From Blastococcus litoris (GTDB lineage Bacteria > Actinomycetota > Actinomycetes > Mycobacteriales > Geodermatophilaceae): a DNA stretch of 64,000 nucleotides. Positions within the stretch are counted from its first letter, which is position 1, and every line of letters starts with the position of its first letter. The DNA lies in contig NZ_QCZF01000007.1 in assembly GCF_003075095.1 (NCBI RefSeq), positions 62,001-126,000 of the forward strand. Direction: 5' to 3'. Shown here in pieces: positions 16,997 to 25,433 of the stretch. A program made the translations under genes and the position numbers. The notes below the pieces were generated by a model. That model searched no databases. It was not told the DNA's origin and saw only the letters and a program-made list of their open reading frames with translations.

Positions 16997-18058
16997 TCAG
17001 CGCGTGTGCACCGCTGCAGCCGGCAGCTCCGCGGGGTCCGGTTCCGCGGCCCCGGTCGGGGCCGGTCCGGCGGACGTGTCGTCGCCTCGGCGCCGCCGGA
17101 CGACTCCCTTCGCCTGACGGCGCTCTCGGCCCGAAGCCAGTGCAACAGCGGCCAGCAGGGCCACACCGTTGAACATCGCCGCGACCCACTGGACGCCGGT
17201 GACCAGCTGCAGCCCCTGCACACCGGTCGCCAGAACGAAGATGGCAAGAAGCGTGCCCCAGACGTTGAGGCGCCCTGGCACCAGCTGTGTCGAGCCCAGG
17301 AAGACGGCCGCGAACGCTGGAAGCAGCAGGGAAGCGCCGAAACTCAGCGAGGGACCGCTCAGGGAGACGAAGAGGACGCCGGCGAAGCCGCTGATCGTGC
17401 CCGAGGCCGCTAGGGAGATCCACGACCACCGGTCGACGGCGATTCCCGACAACCGTGCGGCCTCGGGGTTGCTACCGGACGCCCGCATGTACCGTCCGGC
17501 AGGCGTCTTCTCGAGTACCCACCACACCAGCACTGCGATCACGACGAGATAGACGACGACGAACTGGAAGCCGAAGATGTCCGCCTGCGTCATCGCGGTC
17601 CAGGCGTCGTTCACCACCGGCACGGGCTCCACGTTGCCCGTGATGATGACCTGGACCGCGGCGAGGATCGAGCCCATCGCGAGCGTGGCGATGAAGGAGC
17701 TCACCCGGAGACGGACGACGACGAAGCCGTTCACTGCGCCGACGACGAAGCCGACCACTGCGCCGAGGAGCACAGCGGGCAGGGGGCCCATGACGTCCTT
17801 CGTCTGGACGATGACCGCGGTCATCCCCGCCACGTTCGCCGTCGCACCGATCGAGAGATCGAACTGCCCGGTGACCATGGGGACGAGCAGCGCGAGGGCG
17901 GCGATCGCCGCGATCGCCTGCGTCGAGGCGAGCAAGTGCACCGTCGCCATGGTCGGGAAGGTCAGGGGGGCCAGCACGGAGAAGACCGCGATGAAGATGG
18001 CCCACAGGTACAGGCCGCTGAAGCGGTCGAGACCGAGGTGCAGCCGTCGGAGATCCAT
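16997..18058 (-). CDS. ABC transporter permease, Rbs/BPD_transp_2 family
   Basis: 353 residues with about nine or ten membrane helices and the branched-chain/ribose permease signatures GQFDLSIGATANVAGM and GFAGVLFVSLSGPSLSFG. The C-terminal ~40 residues are charged and Ala/Pro-rich. It would form the membrane channel with the ATPase encoded directly upstream (2 bp gap). An in-frame GTG two codons earlier overlaps the ATPase stop and is an alternative start. Third gene of the binding protein-ATPase-permease operon. Confidence 0.93.
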   Translation of the reverse strand: MDLRRLHLGLDRFSGLYLWAIFIAVFSVLAPLTFPTMATVHLLASTQAIAAIAALALLVPMVTGQFDLSIGATANVAGMTAVIVQTKDVMGPLPAVLLGAVVGFVVGAVNGFVVVRLRVSSFIATLAMGSILAAVQVIITGNVEPVPVVNDAWTAMTQADIFGFQFVVVYLVVIAVLVWWVLEKTPAGRYMRASGSNPEAARLSGIAVDRWSWISLAASGTISGFAGVLFVSLSGPSLSFGASLLLPAFAAVFLGSTQLVPGRLNVWGTLLAIFVLATGVQGLQLVTGVQWVAAMFNGVALLAAVALASGRERRQAKGVVRRRRGDDTSAGPAPTGAAEPDPAELPAAAVHTR

Positions 18059-18060
18059 GG

Positions 18061-19644
18061 TCACTCGGCTTTCTGGGTCGAGGTGTGCTGGTGGAAGCTG
18101 TGATTGATGGCGTTCTCGTTGACGCGCTCGCCGGAGAGCTCCTCGGCAACGCGGCCCGCCCGCATGATCAGCACGCGGTCGCACAGGGTCACGAGTTCTT
18201 CTACGTCCGTCGAGCTGACGAGGACGGCGGTCCCCCGCGCGCTGGCAGACAGCACCTGCCGGTGCAGTTCGGCCTTGGCGCCAACGTCGACCCCCTGGGT
18301 CGGCTCGTCCAGCAGGAGCACGCGGGGATCGATCCGCAGCCATCGCCCCATGACGACCTTCTGCTGGTTGCCACCGCTGAACGTGCGCAGCGGTAGCTTC
18401 ACGCCGTCCCGCGGGCGGACGTCCAGCCGCTCGAACCAGTCGGCGGAGTCGCGCTGCTCCGCTCCGGAACTGAGGAACCCGCGGGCCCAGAAGCGGCGCA
18501 CGTCCGATATCGACAGGTTCTCCGCCGCTGTCAGGTCCATGAACCCGCCGGCCGCCTTGCGGTCCGGGGGTACGTAGGCCAGACCGGCACGAACGGACGC
18601 TGCGGGCCGGAACTGGGCGAGCGGGCGGCCCTCGACGCGAACTGATCCGCCGTCGCGAGGCCGGGCGCCGAAGATGGCCCCGAGAACGGATTCGCGGCCG
18701 GATCCCGTGAGGCCGTAGACGCCGACGATCTCACCGGCGCGGACGGTGAGGGACACGCCCGCGAGCACCTCGCCGGTGACGTCCTCGACCTGCAGGACGG
18801 GAGGAGCGCCGCCGGGCGGCGAAGCTGCGAGGTGGTCTGCCTCCCGCCGTACCTCCTCCAGCTCGCCGCCTACGAGGGCGTGCACCAGGTCGTCGCGGGA
18901 CGTGTCCTCGACGGAGGCGCTGAGGACCAAGACGCCGTCGCGCAGGATGCTGACACGCTGGGCGAGGGCGTAGACCTCGTCGAGGTGGTGGGTCACGTAC
19001 AGGACGCCTAACCCCTCGGCCGCGGCAGTCCTCAGCATCGAGTGCAGGTGGGCCACCTCGGACGCGGGGAGCGAGGCCGTCGGCTCGTCGAGGACCAGGA
19101 CGGTGGCGCGCTCGGACCCGCTGAGCGCTCGCGCGACGGCGACCCCGGTCCGCTGGGCAGCCGTGAGGTCGGCGACCGGTGTCCGAGGGTCGATGTCGAG
19201 CCCGACCCGGGTCAGGGCCTCGCGTGCCACGGCAGTCATGCGGCGTGCCGACACGGTTCCCCACCGGGTGGGGAACCGGTTCCCGAAGTGCAGGTTGTCC
19301 GCGACGCTGGCGTCCTCGATGAGGCCCAGGTCCTGGTGGACGAAGCGCAGTCCGAGGGCGTGGCTGGACTCCGGCGTCCCGAACGCCAATTCCGTGCCGG
19401 CCACCCTGCAACGGCCGGCGTCCGGGCTGTGCAACCCCGAGAGAACCTTGATGAGAGTCGACTTACCCGAGCCGTTCTGACCCAGCAGCATGTGGATCTC
19501 GCCGGGCAGCACGGTCAGCCGGGTCGGCTGGAGCACCGTGCGGCCGCCGAAGGACTTCATCACCCCGTCCAGGGCTAGCGCGGGGGGCGCGGGCGCTGCC
19601 GCGCCCCCCGCGTGCTGCGCCGGACCTGAGTCCTGGGACAGCAT
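18061..19644 (-). CDS. ABC transporter ATPase with two nucleotide-binding domains (RbsA-like)
   Basis: 527 residues. Domain 1 has Walker A GQNGSGKST (55-63), a degenerate signature DLTAAQRTGVAVARAL and Walker B VLVLDEPTAS. Domain 2 has the altered P-loop GLTGSGRES, a clear SGGNQQK signature and VLLLDEPTQG. This asymmetric tandem arrangement is characteristic of the ribose/monosaccharide importer family. It energises import through the adjacent permease. The start lies 2 bp after the binding-protein stop. Confidence 0.94.
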   Translation of the reverse strand: MLSQDSGPAQHAGGAAAPAPPALALDGVMKSFGGRTVLQPTRLTVLPGEIHMLLGQNGSGKSTLIKVLSGLHSPDAGRCRVAGTELAFGTPESSHALGLRFVHQDLGLIEDASVADNLHFGNRFPTRWGTVSARRMTAVAREALTRVGLDIDPRTPVADLTAAQRTGVAVARALSGSERATVLVLDEPTASLPASEVAHLHSMLRTAAAEGLGVLYVTHHLDEVYALAQRVSILRDGVLVLSASVEDTSRDDLVHALVGGELEEVRREADHLAASPPGGAPPVLQVEDVTGEVLAGVSLTVRAGEIVGVYGLTGSGRESVLGAIFGARPRDGGSVRVEGRPLAQFRPAASVRAGLAYVPPDRKAAGGFMDLTAAENLSISDVRRFWARGFLSSGAEQRDSADWFERLDVRPRDGVKLPLRTFSGGNQQKVVMGRWLRIDPRVLLLDEPTQGVDVGAKAELHRQVLSASARGTAVLVSSTDVEELVTLCDRVLIMRAGRVAEELSGERVNENAINHSFHQHTSTQKAE

Positions 19645-19646
19645 CG

Positions 19647-20810
19647 TCAGCCGACCTGCCACAGCGCGAGGTACTGGTCCAGGGCACCTTCGGGCTGGTT
19701 GTAGGGGACGCTCACGTCCGCGGCGTTGTCCGCGTCGAGCACCTGGATGGGGGCGACAAAGTTGCCCTCGAACCCGTCGCTGTCGGTGATCGCGCGCAGG
19801 GCTGCGTCCAAGGCGCCGTAGCCGAGCAACTGGTAGCTGCTCACCGTCCACGCCCCCGCTCCGCCGTTCTGCAGTGCTGTGATCGCTGCTTGGTCCGCCT
19901 GGCGACCGACCACAGTGATGTCGGTCAGCCCGGCGGCCTTGGCGGCGGCGTCGAACCCGTTGGTGTATGCGGCGTTGTCGAACACCACGTACTTGATGCC
20001 GGGATTCGCCCTCAGCGTGTTGACGGTGGTCGGCACGACCTGGCCGTCGCTGACCTGCGCGGCGGTCAACTCGATGGTCTGCAGCTCGCAGTCCGGGCAC
20101 GCCGTCCCCAGCTCGCTCTCGAGCCCGTCGGCGACGGCGAGGTAGGACGGATAGGCCGTGACGTTGGCGTGCAGCACCTGTCCGGTCCCCTCGGAGTCGA
20201 CGGCGATCCAGTCGGCCAGCAGGCTGCCCACCGAGTTCTCCTGGTCGCAGTTGCTGGGGCCGGCGATGATCGTCTCGGTCGCCTTGACCGGACACACCCC
20301 GGCCGCCACGATCGGCACCCCCGCCTCCTCGTAGGCCTTGACGGTGGCCTCGCCGTACAGGTCGGGCGACACACCCGTGACGACGACGGCCGATGGCTCC
20401 TTCGAGAGAGCCGTCATCAGCGCCGACTGCAGGGTCGCCGGGTTGGCCGTGTCGTAGGTGACCTCGTCGTAGTCCCAGTCGATCGCCTCGGCCGCCTCCT
20501 GGACGCCGTCACCGATGATCGACGTGGCTGGGACGGCGTTGGCGAGAAAGATGACCGAACCGGACGACGGCGGCGCCTCGCTCAGCTCCGTGGTCTGAGA
20601 GATCTCGGTGGGCGCCTTGAGTGCCCCGTCGATGTTCTCCTGCGCCTGGTCGAGGCCGCTGGTGTCGCCGCTCCCTGCCGACGCGGAGGCGCCGTCTTCC
20701 CCTGCGCCGCATGCGGCCAGCGTGAGCGCGGCGGTGGCGAGGAGTGCGACGGCGGCACCCGGCCGACGGTGCGGCCGGCGGCCGGCTGAGGACTTCGAGA
20801 TCGACTTCAC
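19647..20810 (-). CDS. Substrate-binding lipoprotein, Rbs-type (peripla_BP_4)
   Basis: 387 residues. The GTG at 20810 gives an Arg-rich N-terminus, a hydrophobic segment and the lipobox LAAC with Cys34, so it is a membrane-anchored receptor. The fold is that of ribose/autoinducer-2-type binding proteins. Unusually for that group it has at least four further Cys: GVCPV, SNCDQ and CPDC, which could form disulfides. Given its repressor and neighbours, the ligand is probably the catabolic substrate of the island rather than a common sugar; this is inference. Confidence 0.9.
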   Translation of the reverse strand: MKSISKSSAGRRPHRRPGAAVALLATAALTLAACGAGEDGASASAGSGDTSGLDQAQENIDGALKAPTEISQTTELSEAPPSSGSVIFLANAVPATSIIGDGVQEAAEAIDWDYDEVTYDTANPATLQSALMTALSKEPSAVVVTGVSPDLYGEATVKAYEEAGVPIVAAGVCPVKATETIIAGPSNCDQENSVGSLLADWIAVDSEGTGQVLHANVTAYPSYLAVADGLESELGTACPDCELQTIELTAAQVSDGQVVPTTVNTLRANPGIKYVVFDNAAYTNGFDAAAKAAGLTDITVVGRQADQAAITALQNGGAGAWTVSSYQLLGYGALDAALRAITDSDGFEGNFVAPIQVLDADNAADVSVPYNQPEGALDQYLALWQVG

Positions 20811-20996
20811 GACGGACCAGCTTTCTGCGGGACCTCGACGGCCCGGACGACTCAGGGACAGGAACTCGGCCGCTCTCCCTGCCGCCCGTCGATGCGGGAG
20901 GCCCGTCGAGGACCGAGGCGGAACCGGGGGATCGCTGGTGGGTCGGACGGACAGGCTTGCTGCTTTCACCCCGACGCCAGTCGCTGGCGTGGCACG
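20811..20996 (-). other. 5' leader of the ABC operon
   Basis: About 185 nt separate the predicted -10 from the binding-protein start. The reading frame stays open upstream, but the lipoprotein signal fixes the start at 20810. No riboswitch or leader peptide is recognised. Confidence 0.4.
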
Positions 20997-21025
20997 AGAC
21001 TAGGGTCACATCGGCGACGCGTCAA
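20997..21025 (-). promoter_or_regulatory. Promoter of the ABC importer operon
   Basis: On the minus strand, -35 TTGACG (21025-21020), a 17-bp spacer and -10 TAGTCT (21002-20997). The -35 overlaps four bases of the TCAAC-N6-GTTGA palindrome at 21022-21037, so repressor binding would occlude polymerase. Confidence 0.7.
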
Positions 21026-21037
21026 CAACCACGTTGA
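21022..21037. promoter_or_regulatory. Operator a, TCAAC-N6-GTTGA
   Basis: Perfect arms TCAAC and GTTGA with spacer AACCAC. It overlaps the -35 of the ABC importer promoter and is exactly 100 bp from operator b. Confidence 0.75.
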
Positions 21038-21121
21038 TAAGGTCTCGGACGAGAACGAGTGGGTCGCTGAGCCGACCACCGCTCGACTTCGTGAGACCGG
21101 ACAGTGCGGAACGAGCCGGTA

Positions 21122-21137
21122 TCAACCAGCGTGTTGA
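21122..21137. promoter_or_regulatory. Operator b, TCAAC-N6-GTTGA
   Basis: Arms TCAAC and GTTGA, spacer CAGCGT. The right arm runs into TTGACA (21134-21139), a consensus -35 for the MFS gene, with a weak TGTGCT 17 bp downstream as -10. Confidence 0.75.
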
Positions 21138-21210
21138 CAGCATGCCCCTGAGGCGGTGTGCTGCAGCCCCGGTCCCTGAGCGTCATCGTCGATCGGCCGG
21201 AGGGACACGG

Positions 21211-22383
21211 ATGGCACAGCTCACGACGCGGTCCCGGTACGAAGGAGCGCGTCTCGTCACCGGCGGCGTCCTGCTCGACACGGCCGGGATCCTGCCGGTC
21301 GGCCTGGTCGGCGCTCTGGCCGCGCCCATCGGCGAGTCGCTCGCTCTCACCAGTGGGCGGCTGGCCGTGGTGGTCACCGGCTTCTTCCTCACCGGCAGCG
21401 TCACCGCGATGCTGCTCGGGAGCCGCATCGACCGGGCCGGTCCACGACGGGCTGCTGGTGCCGCCGGCATCGTGACCGTGGCCGCCGTGCTCGCGGTCGC
21501 GGTGCTCGCCCGTCACTGGGTGGTCCTGCTCGCGTCGATCTGCGTCTGCGGCGCCGCCTTCTCCATCACCATGCCGGCCACCAACGCGCTCCTGCGAGCC
21601 CGTATCCCGGAGGCGCGGCTGGCGACCGTGGTGAGCATCAAGCAGTGCGCGGTACCCGTGGCCCTGCTGCTCGCGGGGACGGCGGTGGCGACGGTCGAGG
21701 ACTGGCGGTGGGCGTTCGTGGCCGTGGTGGCCGTGCCCCTCGCCGGTTGGTCACTGCTCCCACGGTTCCCCGTGCCACGGGGCGACGCCGACCCGGGGAG
21801 TGGTCGGTCCGCGCGCCGGGGGGTCCTCTCCGTCGGTGTGAGCGTGGGCCTGGCGTCCCTGCTACCGGGCGCGCTGACCGGATTCGCGGTACTCACGCTC
21901 ACGGACGGGGGCCTGGCCGCGCCCGTGGCCGGCGCCGTCGTGATCGCGGCGAACGTCCTGGGCATCGTCGTGCGTCTCGGGGCCGGCGTCTGGGCGGACC
22001 GGAAGGGATCGGACGGCTACCGTCCGGTCGCCGTCCTCATGGCCGCCGGAGCGGTCGGGGCCGTCCTGCTCGGGACCGGTCCGGTGCCTCTGCTGATCGC
22101 CGGGGCGCTGCTGGCCTACGGCTTCGGGTGGGGCTGGTCGGGACTGACCTACTTCCTCGTGGTCAGGGGCCCCGCCGAGCACGCCGGCTCGACCAGTTCC
22201 GTCATCCAGGCCGGTGGCATGGCGGGCTCGGCCAGCGGGCCGCTGGCGATGGGCCTGCTCCTCCAGGCGACGGACCACACCGGTGCGTGGTGGTGCGTCG
22301 CCGCCTTCACGGCCGTGGCCGCGCTGGTCGTCGCCCGTGCCGCGTCCGCGCGGCGGGCGGATCAGCCCAGGGCGTCGGTGTAG
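21211..22383 (+). CDS. MFS transporter
   Basis: 390 residues, 12 predicted helices. The loop 2-3 signature is present as GSRIDRAGPRR. The second half carries WADRKGSDGYRP in the equivalent loop. GGAGGG precedes the ATG by 6 nt. It is controlled from a promoter under operator b and probably gives a second import or efflux route for the island's substrate. Its last 22 bp overlap the 3' end of the convergent SDR gene. Confidence 0.9.
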   Translation: MAQLTTRSRYEGARLVTGGVLLDTAGILPVGLVGALAAPIGESLALTSGRLAVVVTGFFLTGSVTAMLLGSRIDRAGPRRAAGAAGIVTVAAVLAVAVLARHWVVLLASICVCGAAFSITMPATNALLRARIPEARLATVVSIKQCAVPVALLLAGTAVATVEDWRWAFVAVVAVPLAGWSLLPRFPVPRGDADPGSGRSARRGVLSVGVSVGLASLLPGALTGFAVLTLTDGGLAAPVAGAVVIAANVLGIVVRLGAGVWADRKGSDGYRPVAVLMAAGAVGAVLLGTGPVPLLIAGALLAYGFGWGWSGLTYFLVVRGPAEHAGSTSSVIQAGGMAGSASGPLAMGLLLQATDHTGAWWCVAAFTAVAALVVARAASARRADQPRASV

Positions 22384-23294
22384 AGCGCCAGCTCGTCGCG
22401 CATGCTCCTGGGCACGCTGTAACCCGTGGGGTCGCAGATGGCGTCCCAGTTGTCGCGGACGTCGGCCCAGGAGGCGTCCCGCCCGACCCAGCCGGGCGCC
22501 TCGGCGAGGAACATCCGTGCGATGCGCCCGCCGCCCACGGAGAACGCCTCACCGGTGGCCGGGCAGGAGTCGTGGCAGAGCCACGCCACGAGCGGGGACA
22601 CCTGGTCCGGGGACAGGCGCTGGAACAAGCCACCCATCAGGTCGCTCGCCCGGGCGCGGTCGCCGTCCTTGCTGCTGCTCATCCTGGTCAGCGCGAGGGG
22701 TGCGATGGCGTTGGAGCGGATACCGTGCGGCGCCCCCTCCACCGCGAGCATGCGCATCAGGCCGAAGACCCCGGCCTTGGCCGAGCCGTAGTTCGCATGC
22801 CCGGGATTGCCGAACAGACCGGCCGCGGACGTCGTGAAGACGACGTGGCCACCGCCCTGTTCGCGCATGTGCGCCCAGGCGGGGCGGGTGACGTTGTAGG
22901 ACCCGCGCAGGTGCACGTCCAGCACCGCGTCCCAGGTCTCCTCGTCGAGGTCCTCGAACACCTTGTCCCGGAGGATGCCGGCGTTGTTGACCACGATGTC
23001 GACGCGTCCGAATTCACGGACGGCCGTCTCGATGAGGGCCTGTCCACCGGCCGCGGTCGCGACGGATGACGTGTCGGCCACGGCTTCGCCGCCTGCTTCG
23101 TCGATCTCGCGGACGACGTCGTGAGCGGGGGAGGGCGAGGAACCCGAGCCGCTCACGGAGCCCCCGATGTCGTTCACGACGACGGCGGCGCCCAGCGATG
23201 CGAGCAGGCGGGCGTGGGAGCGGCCGAGGCCGGCGCCGGCTCCCGTGACGACGGCGACCCGCCCGCGGAACGGGACCTCGTCCTCAGGCGACAC
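22362..23294 (-). CDS. Short-chain dehydrogenase, multifunctional-enzyme-2 type
   Basis: 310 residues. NAD(P) motif TGAGAGLG near residue 18, NNAG at ~107, catalytic Ser in FTTSAAG and the YxxxK motif as YGSAK. It closely resembles the (3R)-hydroxyacyl-CoA dehydrogenase domain of peroxisomal MFE-2, including the long NDIGGS region after beta-2. It probably oxidises a 3-hydroxyacyl-CoA. The GTG start overlaps the end of the monooxygenase gene by 11 bp, so both come from the operator c promoter. Confidence 0.92.
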   Translation of the reverse strand: MSPEDEVPFRGRVAVVTGAGAGLGRSHARLLASLGAAVVVNDIGGSVSGSGSSPSPAHDVVREIDEAGGEAVADTSSVATAAGGQALIETAVREFGRVDIVVNNAGILRDKVFEDLDEETWDAVLDVHLRGSYNVTRPAWAHMREQGGGHVVFTTSAAGLFGNPGHANYGSAKAGVFGLMRMLAVEGAPHGIRSNAIAPLALTRMSSSKDGDRARASDLMGGLFQRLSPDQVSPLVAWLCHDSCPATGEAFSVGGGRIARMFLAEAPGWVGRDASWADVRDNWDAICDPTGYSVPRSMRDELALYTDALG

Positions 23295-25089
23295 GGGCCG
23301 GCTCCGCTCCGGTGGGCGTGCTGATACCGGCCAGCTCGGCCGTGATCTGCAGTGCCAGGAAGCGCGAGTACAGGCGGCAGTCGATGAGCGAGCCGCCCAT
23401 CACCCAGAAGCCGTCCTGTGCCGTCCGCTGCCACATGTTGCGCATGATGTGGTTCTCGTCGAAACCCCAGATCGGCCCGACGCGGTCGGCGACCGCGTCG
23501 CCCAGCAGCCGGCGCACGCCCTCCTGCTGGTTCTCGTATCCGGTCGCCAGGACGATCACGTCGAACTCGGTGTGCGTGCCGTCGGTCGAGAGCAGACCAG
23601 TGGGGGTGAACCGGTCGATGTCCCGCGACTGCATCAGACCGATCTTGCGATCCGCGATGAGGTCCGAGCACCCCACGTTGATGTAGTAGCCGCCGCCCTT
23701 GCGCAGGTACATCATGTGGAACCCGGTGGCGTCCGGTCCCGGGGTCGTCTCGAAACCCACGGCGTTGAGCCGGTCGAGCAGGTCCTTGTCGAGGGCCGTC
23801 GTGCGCTTGGTCAGCCACTGGTAGGTCTCGTGCAGCACCGGATAGGGGATCGCGGCCGTGATGAGGTCGACGTCGTCGACCGGAGGGCCCTCGGAGTAGA
23901 CGGAGTACACCAGCGTGCCGCTGGGCACCAGGCTCACCACGCACGTGGGGCTGTTCTGCATGATGGTGACGCTCTCGGCGCCGTTGCTGTAGAGGTCCTG
24001 GGCGACGTCGTGGCCGCTGTTGCCGGTGCCGATGACCAGGGCTCGCTTGCCCGCGTACTCGAGGCCGGAGGAGAACCGGCTGGAGTGCCTCACGGTGCCC
24101 GTGAACTCGGCGAGACCGGGCAGGTCGGGGATGCGGGGGACGTCGCTGACGCCCCCGGTCGCCAGGACGAGATGGGGCACGCGGAGGGTTCGCACCTCGC
24201 CGTCGGCACGGCGGACCTGGGCGGTCCAGCTGGCTGTCGCCTCGTCGTAGGACCCGGACAGGAACTCCGTGCCGGTCCAGACGTTGAGCTCCATGAACTC
24301 CGCGTAGCCCTCCAGCCAGCCGGCGAGCTTGTCCTTCGGCATGAAGGTCGGCCAGGTCGGGGGGAAGGGCAGGTAGGGCAGGCTGTTCGCCCAGACCTCG
24401 TTGTGCAGGGTCAGCGAGTGGTAGCGGTTGCGCCAGGTGTCGCCGACACGGGGGGTCTTCTCCACGATCAGCGCGTCGACGCCCATCTGACGGAGCCGGG
24501 CGCCCAGGATCAGGCCCGCCTGTCCGCCCCCCACCACCAGGACTTGAGGGTCACGATCTGCGTACTCCTGGTCCTTGCGGCGGAGGTCCAGCCAGTTGTC
24601 GCCGCCGAAGTTGTGCGAGTACTCCTCGCCGGTCGGGCGCCGTGTTCCGCTGCGCTCCTCGTGCCCCTCGAGCTCCTGGAGCGTCGTGAGCATGATCCAG
24701 ACGAGCGGCTGCTCTGAGGTGTCACCCGGCAGCAGACGGACGAAACCGGTGCCCGCGCCGACTGCCGTCGTGAAGTCGAAGTAGCCCTCGATGACGTTCC
24801 GAGCGGACCGCCGGACGAGACGGGGAGGCGTCCGGTCCGTCGCGGGGCGGACGTCCCGTATGCCCACGTCGGGCAGGTGGGCGGAGAGGGCGGCCTCGAT
24901 GTCCGCGTGGCCGGCGAAGGTCCGGTAGGCCCACGTGAAGGACAGGATGTCCTTCCAGTAGCCGTCGTGGGAGAACAAGGCAACCACGGCGGCGGGGTCG
25001 CCGCTCTCGAGCGCCGCGCCCAGGGAGGCGACCCAGGCGTCGAAGACCGCCTCGACGTCGGTCGTCTCGTTCGTGTCCACCATCGTCAT
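23284..25089 (-). CDS. Flavin-dependent monooxygenase with N-terminal NTF2-like domain
   Basis: 601 residues. Residues ~10-140 form a SnoaL/NTF2-like domain. The rest is a class B flavoprotein: FAD motif VVGGGQAG (185-192), the FMO fingerprint FTGTVRHSSRF, and the NADPH motif GTGNSGHD. Such enzymes carry out Baeyer-Villiger or heteroatom oxidation. I chose the ATG at 25089 because GAGGAG lies 10 nt upstream; an ATG at 25107 would fall within that ribosome site. It may perform the first oxidative step of the pathway, perhaps opening a ketone ring. Confidence 0.88.
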   Translation of the reverse strand: MTMVDTNETTDVEAVFDAWVASLGAALESGDPAAVVALFSHDGYWKDILSFTWAYRTFAGHADIEAALSAHLPDVGIRDVRPATDRTPPRLVRRSARNVIEGYFDFTTAVGAGTGFVRLLPGDTSEQPLVWIMLTTLQELEGHEERSGTRRPTGEEYSHNFGGDNWLDLRRKDQEYADRDPQVLVVGGGQAGLILGARLRQMGVDALIVEKTPRVGDTWRNRYHSLTLHNEVWANSLPYLPFPPTWPTFMPKDKLAGWLEGYAEFMELNVWTGTEFLSGSYDEATASWTAQVRRADGEVRTLRVPHLVLATGGVSDVPRIPDLPGLAEFTGTVRHSSRFSSGLEYAGKRALVIGTGNSGHDVAQDLYSNGAESVTIMQNSPTCVVSLVPSGTLVYSVYSEGPPVDDVDLITAAIPYPVLHETYQWLTKRTTALDKDLLDRLNAVGFETTPGPDATGFHMMYLRKGGGYYINVGCSDLIADRKIGLMQSRDIDRFTPTGLLSTDGTHTEFDVIVLATGYENQQEGVRRLLGDAVADRVGPIWGFDENHIMRNMWQRTAQDGFWVMGGSLIDCRLYSRFLALQITAELAGISTPTGAEPARVA

Positions 25090-25222
25090 GTGAACGCATC
25101 TCCTCACGAGGGGGCGGCCGGGGGTCCCGGCGCTGGGCGGAACGACGGGCGTCGGCGCCTTCGTGGCGGCGCACGCCCCGCCGGCCGAGCGAGTTCAGTA
25201 GAGACCATGCCGTCGGGTGCTG

Positions 25223-25238
25223 TCAACACATACGTTGA
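25223..25238. promoter_or_regulatory. Operator c, TCAAC-N6-GTTGA
   Basis: Arms TCAAC and GTTGA with spacer ACATAC; flanks extend the symmetry (TGTCAAC / GTTGACA). It overlaps the -35 TTGACA of the monooxygenase-SDR operon. Confidence 0.78.
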
Positions 25239-25364
25239 CAACTCGCGGCGAAAACCTGTTGCCCTGATCGCGGTCAGGTCACCCGTGCATCGTCTTCCCG
25301 CAGGTTGGAGAGGGCTCGGTCGAGAAGCGAGCGGGCAGGCGGAGTGCGACTCTGCGGCAATTTG

Positions 25365-25380
25365 TCAACGTGAGCGTTGA
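25365..25380. promoter_or_regulatory. Operator d, TCAAC-N6-GTTGA
   Basis: Arms TCAAC and GTTGA with spacer GTGAGC. The right arm supplies the first four bases of the acyl-CoA dehydrogenase -35 hexamer. Confidence 0.8.
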
Positions 25381-25405
25381 CGAGTGCGTCGGCCCTGCGT
25401 ACGGT
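25377..25405 (+). promoter_or_regulatory. Promoter of the acyl-CoA dehydrogenase gene
   Basis: -35 TTGACG (25377-25382), 17-bp spacer, -10 TACGGT (25400-25405). The gene's GTG start at 25434 has AAGGAGG upstream. Operator d overlaps the -35, the clearest repressor-promoter overlap on the plus strand. Confidence 0.75.
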
Positions 25406-25433
25406 CGGCGGCGTTCCCCTCAAGGAGGCTGTC

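Larger units (their letters stand above)
25090..25433. other. Divergent control region of monooxygenase and acyl-CoA dehydrogenase
   Basis: 344 bp with operators c (25223-25238) and d (25365-25380), 142 bp apart. The minus-strand promoter candidate is TTGACA (25226-25221) with TCTACT 18 bp downstream. The plus-strand promoter is described separately. No protein is recognised between them. Confidence 0.65.
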
